Positions 59,241 to 64,000 of a stretch of DNA of 64,000 nt are shown one piece after another. The stretch covers positions 7,420,001 through 7,484,000 of the forward strand of contig NZ_CP019724.1 in assembly GCF_002005225.1 (NCBI RefSeq). The letters are read 5' to 3'. Position 1 is the first letter of the stretch. Every line of letters starts with the position of its first letter. This stretch comes from Streptomyces pactum (GTDB lineage Bacteria; Actinomycetota; Actinomycetes; Streptomycetales; Streptomycetaceae). Under the pieces are notes generated by a model. It did no database searches. It saw only the letters and a list, made by a program, of their open reading frames with translations, and was not told the origin of the DNA. A program made the position numbers and the translations under genes.

Positions 59241-59693
59241 ATGCACCGCAGACTCGCCACCGGACTCGCGGCCTCGGCCCTTGCCGTGACCACCGTCGTC
59301 GCCACCGCCGCGACCGCGGACGCCGCTCCCGCCGACAAACCGCGGGTACTCGCGAGCTGGACCCAGACCAGCGCGTCGAGCTACAGCGCCTGGACCGCCG
59401 CGCGGGCGAACCAGTCCGCCTGGGCCGCCTACGGGTTCGACTGGACCACCGACTACTGCTCCTCCTCGCCGGACAACCCGTTCGGCTTCCCCTTCAGCAC
59501 CTCCTGCGCACGACACGACTTCGGCTACCGCAACTACAAGGACGCCGGCTCCTTCAGCGCCAACAAGTCCCGCCTCGACAGCGCCTTCTACGAGGACCTC
59601 AAGCGGGTCTGCGCCCGCTACGGCGGCGCCACCAAGACCGCCTGCAACAGCACGGCGTGGACGTACTACCAGGCCGTGCGGGCCTTCGGCTGA
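59241..59693 (+). CDS. Secreted phospholipase A2, prokaryotic type
   Basis: Exported enzyme of 150 aa that releases the sn-2 fatty acid from phospholipids with calcium. A 29-residue signal peptide (MHRRLATGLAASALAVTTVV.., ADA cleavage) is followed by a mature domain like Streptomyces violaceoruber PLA2. The catalytic pair is in SCARHDFGYRNY (His-Asp); WTTDYCSSSPDNP provides the calcium loop, and four cysteines form two disulfides. The ATG at 59241 has GGAGG six bases upstream. An extended AT-rich stretch with TTGACA at 59188 may hold the promoter. Confidence 0.93.
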   Translation: MHRRLATGLAASALAVTTVVATAATADAAPADKPRVLASWTQTSASSYSAWTAARANQSAWAAYGFDWTTDYCSSSPDNPFGFPFSTSCARHDFGYRNYKDAGSFSANKSRLDSAFYEDLKRVCARYGGATKTACNSTAWTYYQAVRAFG

Positions 59694-60155
59694 CGGTCCG
59701 GTGCCGCGCCGGCCCGCACGGACGCGGAGGACGGCGCCGACGAGTAGACGGACCGCAGGCCCGGCACCGGAGCGGCCGCCGCCACAGCGAGCGCGGCGGC
59801 CGCACCGGCGATGCCCACGCCCACGCCCGTGCCCACGCCCACGCCCGCGACTGCACCCGTGCCCGCGACTGCACCCGCCCCCGCGACCGCGACCGCGACT
59901 ACGACCGTGCCCGTGCCCGTGCTCGCGACCGTGAGGGTGCGTGGTGCCAGCCCGGACCGGCCAGGGACTCTCCGACACCCCGCGAGCACCGACCGCCGCC
60001 TCCCGCTTCGTCCGCGGGCCTGCACCGGGCGACCGCGACGGCCGACGTCGGCACGCGTCGGCGCGACCAGTGAGCGGCCGCAGACACGTGTGAGCCGCCG
60101 GCCGGCCCGTGAGGGGCGGGCCGGCGGCTCGGCGGTGTGGTGGTGTGGTGGTGGG
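59694..60155. repeat. Low-complexity intergenic region without a supported gene
   Basis: 462 bases between phospholipase A2 and copA. From about 59810 to 59935 it is a run of imperfect CCCACG/GCGACC-like hexamers. Open frames cross it on both strands and give only PTPTP- or GVGVG-type sequence, so they look like shadows of the composition. I cannot name a gene here. Confidence 0.6.
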
Positions 60156-62420
60156 TCAGGCCGCGGCGCGGAAGGACCGCAGGCGCAGCGAGTTGCCGAC
60201 GACGAAGACGGAGGAGAAGGCCATGGCCGCTCCGGCGATCATCGGGTTGAGGAGGCCGGCGGCGGCGAGCGGCAGGGCGGCGATGTTGTAGGCGAAGGCC
60301 CAGAAGAGGTTGGACTTGATGGTGCCCAGCGTCTTGCGGGCCAGGCGGATGGCGTCGGCGGCGGCGCGGAGGTCGCCGCGGACCAGGGTGAGGTCGCCGG
60401 CCTCGATGGCGGCGTCGGTGCCGGTGCCCATGGCCAGCCCCAGGTCGGCCTGGGCGAGTGCGGCGGCGTCGTTCACGCCGTCGCCGACCATCGCGACCGA
60501 ACGGCCCTCGCCCTGCAGGCGCTTGACGACGTCGACCTTGTCCTCGGGCATGACCTCGGCGATGACGCGTTCGGGCTCGATGCCGACCGCACGGGCGACG
60601 GAGGCGGCCACGGCGCGGTTGTCGCCGGTCAGCAGCACCGGGGTCAGACCCAGCGCCCGCAGCCGGGTGATCGCCTCGGGGCTCGTCTCCTTCACCGCGT
60701 CGGCGACCTCCAGGACCGCCCGCGCCTCGCCGTCCCAGGCGACGGTGATCGCGGTGCGGCCGGCCGTCTCCGCCTCGGCCCTGGCGCGTGCCAGGTCCGC
60801 CGGAAGGGCCATGGCCCACTCGGCGAGCAACTGCTCGCGGCCGACGAGGACGGAGTGGCCGTCGACGATGCCCTGCACACCGAGACCGGGGACGTTGGAG
60901 AAGTCCTCCGGGACGGGCAAGGTGCCGATGCGGTCGGCCGCCCCCGCCGCCACGGCCTGGGCGATCGGGTGCTCGGAGGCGTGCTCCAACGCGCCGGCCA
61001 GCCGCAGCACTTCGGTGTCGTCGGTCTCGTCGGTGGTGTGGACGGCGAGCAGGGTCATGCGGCCGGTGGTGACGGTGCCGGTCTTGTCGAGGACGATGGT
61101 GTCGACCTTGCGGGTGGACTCCAGGACCTCGGGGCCCTTGATGAGGATGCCGAGCTGGGCGCCGCGCCCGGTGCCGACCATCAGCGCGGTAGGCGTGGCC
61201 AGGCCCAGGGCGCAGGGGCAAGCGATGATCAGTACGGCGACGGCGGCGGTGAAGGCGGCGGTCAGTCCGGAGCCGTTGCCGATCCAGAAGCCGAGGGTGG
61301 CCAGGGCCAGGGCGATCACGACGGGGACGAAGACCCCGGAGATGCGGTCGGCGAGGCGCTGGGCGGCGGCCTTGCCGTTCTGTGCGTCCTCGACCAGTTG
61401 CGCCATCCGCGCGAGCTGGGTGTCGGCGCCGACCCGGGTGGCCTCGACGACCAGACGGCCGCCCGCGTTCAGGGTGGCGCCGGTGACCGGGTCGCCCACG
61501 CCGACCTCGACCGGTACCGACTCGCCGGTGAGCATGGAGGCGTCCACGGCGGAGGTGCCCTCGACGACCGTGCCGTCGGTGGCGATCTTCTCGCCGGGGC
61601 GCACCCGGAAGTGGTCGCCCACCGCCAACTCCGCCGTGGGGATCGTCCGTTCGCCGCCGTCGGGGTCCAGTACGGTGACGTCCTTGGCGCCCAGTTCCAG
61701 CAGGGCCTTGAGCGCTGCGCCGGCCTTGCGCTTGGAGCGGGCCTCGAAGTAGCGCCCGGCGAGGATGAAGGCGGTCACCCCGGCGGCGGCCTCCAGGTAG
61801 ATGTTCCCGGCGCCGTCGGTGCGGGCGATGGTCAGCTCGAAGGGGTGGGTCATGCCGGGCGTGCCCGCGGTGCCGAGGAACAGCGCCCACAGCGACCACA
61901 GGAACGCCGCCGACGTGCCGACCGAGATCAGCGTGTCCATGGTGGCCGCGCCGTGCCGGGCATTGGTGAGGGCGGCCTTGTGGAAGGGCCAGGCGGCGTA
62001 GGTGACGACGGGCGCCGCCAGGGTCAGCGACAGCCACTGCCAGTACTCGAACTGCAACGCCGGCACCATCGCCATCGCGATCACCGGGACGGCCAGCACC
62101 ACGGCGGTGATCAGCCGCTCCCGCAGCGGGCGCAGCGCGTCGGCCGCCTCGGGGGCGTCCGTGCCGGGCGCGGGCTCGACCCGTACCGGTTCGGGCTCGC
62201 GGGCGGTGTAACCGGTCGCCTCGACCGTGGCGATCAGCTCCGTGACGGACACGTCGCCGGAGTAGTGGACCTTGGCCTTCTCCGTCGCGTAGTTGACGGT
62301 GGCGGTGACCCCGTCCATCCGGTTGAGCTTCTTCTCGATCCGGGCGGCGCACGAGGCGCAGGTCATGCCGGTGATGGCGAGTTCCACCTCGGCCGGTGCG
62401 CTGGTCGTACTCGTGGTCAT
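60156..62420 (-). CDS. copA: Copper-exporting P1B-type ATPase
   Basis: Copper-translocating ATPase of 754 aa. One N-terminal heavy-metal-associated domain with [16 protein letters not shown] (residues ~14-29) is followed by eight transmembrane segments, the intramembranous CPC in [19 protein letters not shown] (~400), the phosphorylation site DKTGTVTTG, the SEHPIAQ His-Pro loop and the hinge [16 protein letters not shown] in MLTGESVPV is the actuator motif. It exports Cu(I) and is 76 bases behind the copper chaperone gene, under CsoR-type control. Confidence 0.96.
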   Translation of the reverse strand: MTTSTTSAPAEVELAITGMTCASCAARIEKKLNRMDGVTATVNYATEKAKVHYSGDVSVTELIATVEATGYTAREPEPVRVEPAPGTDAPEAADALRPLRERLITAVVLAVPVIAMAMVPALQFEYWQWLSLTLAAPVVTYAAWPFHKAALTNARHGAATMDTLISVGTSAAFLWSLWALFLGTAGTPGMTHPFELTIARTDGAGNIYLEAAAGVTAFILAGRYFEARSKRKAGAALKALLELGAKDVTVLDPDGGERTIPTAELAVGDHFRVRPGEKIATDGTVVEGTSAVDASMLTGESVPVEVGVGDPVTGATLNAGGRLVVEATRVGADTQLARMAQLVEDAQNGKAAAQRLADRISGVFVPVVIALALATLGFWIGNGSGLTAAFTAAVAVLIIACPCALGLATPTALMVGTGRGAQLGILIKGPEVLESTRKVDTIVLDKTGTVTTGRMTLLAVHTTDETDDTEVLRLAGALEHASEHPIAQAVAAGAADRIGTLPVPEDFSNVPGLGVQGIVDGHSVLVGREQLLAEWAMALPADLARARAEAETAGRTAITVAWDGEARAVLEVADAVKETSPEAITRLRALGLTPVLLTGDNRAVAASVARAVGIEPERVIAEVMPEDKVDVVKRLQGEGRSVAMVGDGVNDAAALAQADLGLAMGTGTDAAIEAGDLTLVRGDLRAAADAIRLARKTLGTIKSNLFWAFAYNIAALPLAAAGLLNPMIAGAAMAFSSVFVVGNSLRLRSFRAAA

Positions 62421-62496
62421 GGCTGCTCCTGACGCGGGTCGTCGGGCCGGGACCCGGCGCGCGGGTCCCGGCGGTGCGGCGGGCTGTGCGGGTCGG

Positions 62497-62742
62497 TCAG
62501 ACGCGGCCGGTCAGCTCGTAGCCGGCCTCGTCGACGACCTCGGCGATCGCGGCGTCGTCCGGCTCGGCGGTCGCGGTGACGGTGACCCGGCCGGTGCCGA
62601 CCTGGACGTCGACCCCGGTGACACCGTCCAGCTCACCGATCACGCGGGTGAGCGTCGCCTTGCAGTGGCCGCAGCTCATCCCGGCGACGGTGTAGGTGGC
62701 GCTGACCGGCGCGGTGAGGGGGTTGGTGACGGTCGCGGCCAT
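62497..62742 (-). CDS. copZ: Copper chaperone, heavy-metal-associated domain protein
   Basis: Small copper chaperone of 81 aa. The metal site is [25 protein letters not shown] (residues ~17-41), with CxxC in CGHC, followed by the beta-alpha-beta fold end [14 protein letters not shown]. It delivers Cu(I) to CopA or to the regulator. The start ATG at 62742 has GGAGG upstream. It is first in the copZ-copA operon, whose promoter carries a mirrored CsoR-type box. Confidence 0.94.
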   Translation of the reverse strand: MAATVTNPLTAPVSATYTVAGMSCGHCKATLTRVIGELDGVTGVDVQVGTGRVTVTATAEPDDAAIAEVVDEAGYELTGRV

Positions 62743-62801
62743 GTCTTCCTCCGGAATGTGTGTGATGACGATACGGGGGCGGGGTATCCCTGCCGCAACC
62801 A

Positions 62802-62830
62802 TGTATACCCCTAGGGGGTACCGAGTGCAA
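62802..62830 (-). promoter_or_regulatory. copZA promoter with CsoR-type operator
   Basis: On the minus strand TTGCAC (62830-62825) and TATACA (62807-62802) are 17 bases apart. The spacer contains the palindromic box ATACCCCTAGGGGGTA (62805-62820), whose form matches published Streptomyces CsoR sites. Apo-CsoR bound there would block polymerase until copper binds. Confidence 0.85.
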
Positions 62831-62843
62831 CTCTTCTCCCGAC

Positions 62844-62871
62844 TTGACTCAGTACCCCCTAGGGGTATGGT
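62844..62871 (+). promoter_or_regulatory. Promoter of the secreted copper protein with CsoR-type operator
   Basis: TTGACT (62844-62849) and TATGGT (62866-62871) are separated by 16 bases. TACCCCCTAGGGGTAT (62853-62868) overlaps the spacer and is the exact reverse complement of the copZA box, 47 bases away. Confidence 0.85.
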
Positions 62872-62935
62872 GAGGTGCCCGGGGAGGCCTCCGTACGAAC
62901 GAGCCGGAGACCCGGAATCCGAGGAGACGACCGTC

Positions 62936-63913
62936 ATGAACACCGGACTGAGGATCACCGCGTTCACCGCCGCACTGGCCGCAACCTTCGGCACCGCCTA
63001 CGGCGTCGGCAGGGGAGTGGACCCGGTCGTCGCGGAGAGTACGGCCGCGCCCCACGACGAGCACGGCCGGCCGTCAGCGCAACCGGAGGGGGGCGACGGT
63101 CACGGAGGACACGAGAGCACCCCGCCCGGCGGACTGCAGATCTCGGAGAACGGCTACACCCTCGACCTCGCCACCCCGCGCGTGACCGCCGGTCAGTGCA
63201 CCGAACTGCGTTTCACCGTCCGGGACGGCAGCGGCGAGGCCGTCACCGCGTACCAGCCCGAGCACGACAAGGAGCTCCACCTCATCCTGGCCTCGCACGA
63301 CCTGGTCACCTACCGCCACCTGCACCCCACCCGCGCCGCCGACGGCACCTGGAGCACCCCCGTCGACCTGCCCCGCGCGGGCGGCTACCGTGTCTTCGCG
63401 GACTTCACCCCGGCCGCGACGAACGCGGAGAACCTCACCCTGGGTGCCGACCTCGCCGCCGCCGGCCGCTACGAGCCCGCGAGCCTGCCGGCCCCCGGCG
63501 GCACCGCCCGGACCGACGGCTACCAGGTCGAACTCGGCGGAACCCTGCGCCCCGGCAAGGCGAGCGAGCTGAAGCTGAAGGTCCTCCGCGACGGAGAACC
63601 CGTCAACGACCTCCAGCCCTACCTCGGCGCCTACGGCCACCTGGTCGCGCTGCGCTCCGGTGACCTCGCCTACCTCCACGTCCACCCGAACGGCGAACCC
63701 GGCGACGGCACCACGAGGCCCGGCCCGGAAATCTCCTTCACGGCCACCGCGCCCAGCGACGGCACCTACCGCCTCTTCCTGGACTTCCGGCACCAGGGGA
63801 AGGTCCATACCGCCGCGTTCACCGTAAGGACCGGATCGGCACCCGCGGCACGGGACTCCGCCCCGACGGCTCCGCCGGCGCCGAGCGAGCACACCGACGG
63901 TCACGGGCACTGA
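62936..63913 (+). CDS. Secreted His-rich protein of the copper regulon
   Basis: Exported protein of 325 aa. An N-terminal hydrophobic segment (ITAFTAALAATFGTAYGVGRG) is a signal peptide or anchor. Histidine clusters follow (HDEHGRPS, GHGGHES) and end the protein (HTDGHGH). Two similar beta-rich domains contain HLILASHDLVTYRHLHP and HLVALRSGDLAYLHVHP, repeats that could bind copper. It is divergent from copZA and under a mirrored CsoR box, so it probably binds copper outside the membrane. No enzymatic motif is evident. The ATG at 62936 follows GAGGAG. Confidence 0.82.
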   Translation: MNTGLRITAFTAALAATFGTAYGVGRGVDPVVAESTAAPHDEHGRPSAQPEGGDGHGGHESTPPGGLQISENGYTLDLATPRVTAGQCTELRFTVRDGSGEAVTAYQPEHDKELHLILASHDLVTYRHLHPTRAADGTWSTPVDLPRAGGYRVFADFTPAATNAENLTLGADLAAAGRYEPASLPAPGGTARTDGYQVELGGTLRPGKASELKLKVLRDGEPVNDLQPYLGAYGHLVALRSGDLAYLHVHPNGEPGDGTTRPGPEISFTATAPSDGTYRLFLDFRHQGKVHTAAFTVRTGSAPAARDSAPTAPPAPSEHTDGHGH

Positions 63914-64000
63914 AGGCCCGCCGCCGACGGTCGCGGTGGTGGGCGGTGGCGGAGGGGAACGGATGACGGGATCGGTCGTCCTAGGCCGTGACGACCCGGA
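63914..64000. other. Right end of window, no feature seen
   Basis: The last 87 bases after the secreted copper protein contain no gene, repeat or terminator that I can support. Confidence 0.5.

Noticed and set aside
59666..60025. Minus-strand 119-codon open frame with GVGVG stretch
   Set aside because: Its hydrophobic repeat follows directly from the hexamer repeats, and it overlaps the end of phospholipase A2. No ribosome site or homologue is evident.
59811..62432. 873-codon plus-strand open frame antisense to copA
   Set aside because: The opposite strand encodes a textbook P1B ATPase. The plus-strand peptide is GDGDHG-rich and domainless.
1..64000. CRISPR arrays, tRNAs, rRNA, prophage or a biosynthetic gene cluster
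   Set aside because: No spaced identical repeats with unique spacers, no tRNA cloverleaf or rRNA core sequence, no phage structural genes, and no PKS/NRPS/terpene synthase signatures were recognised.

Overview
The window is high-GC actinomycete chromosome, almost certainly Streptomyces. Evidence is the extreme GC bias at third codon positions, many GTG starts, GTGA/ATGA stop-start overlaps, the FprA-like reductase, a mycothiol-dependent isomerase family, a deazaflavin (F420)-dependent reductase family, and several Streptomyces-restricted families (DUF6214, DUF6332, DUF6421, DUF6986). From memory, unchecked, the gene order resembles the Streptomyces coelicolor SCO1044-SCO1110 interval in inverted orientation: CopZ/CopA, secreted phospholipase A2, Dps, GH1/ABC/ROK sugar locus, and etfBA.

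Layout. 1-5.5 kb: a truncated PaaX-type regulator, a secreted PL3 pectate lyase with a LacI-type operator, an OYE-family reductase divergent from an ArsR regulator, an FprA-like reductase and a DUF6214 protein. 5.5-10.8 kb: a DUF305 lipoprotein and a secreted LVIVD-repeat protein, split by a 2.2-kb insertion that is an IS630-family element nested inside an IS481-family transposase, followed by a TetR gene. 10.9-19.8 kb: HAD hydrolase, a decayed zinc-ribbon gene, PAP2 phosphatase, M56 peptidase, DUF5134, a FUSC transporter/MarR pair, two VOC proteins, a GNAT enzyme and a glycerophosphodiesterase.

20-30.5 kb: DUF6421, SDR, threonine aldolase, transglutaminase-like, acyltransferase, thioredoxin, flavin reductase, etfB-etfA with a strong terminator, and a DUF6986 HpcH/HpaI-like protein. 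30.5-45 kb: a hypothetical gene with two microsatellites upstream, a divergent LacI regulator/ROK kinase pair, a TmrB-Nudix fusion, MBL hydrolase, M20 dipeptidase, a geranylgeranyl-reductase-like flavoenzyme, an F420-type reductase divergent from a TetR gene over four operator copies, a NarL-type two-component system, and an MFS exporter divergent from a ROK regulator.

45-59 kb is a sugar island. A ROK regulator, GH1 beta-glucosidase, two ABC permeases, a binding lipoprotein and a divergent GH31 alpha-xylosidase look like a xyloglucan-oligosaccharide uptake and hydrolysis module. Then come a cysteine-desulfurase-like enzyme, a DUF3533 membrane protein, Dps, and a Gfo/Idh-PmoA-cupin operon that carries the same 15-bp operator as the pectate lyase 54 kb away. 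59-64 kb: secreted phospholipase A2, then a copper-resistance cluster (CopA and CopZ divergent from a His-rich secreted protein) with two mirrored CsoR-type boxes, each lying between the -35 and -10 of its promoter.

A recurring oddity is the number of short tandem repeats (periods 6 to 28 bp) in intergenic regions. No tRNA, rRNA, CRISPR array, phage module or obvious biosynthetic gene cluster was seen.
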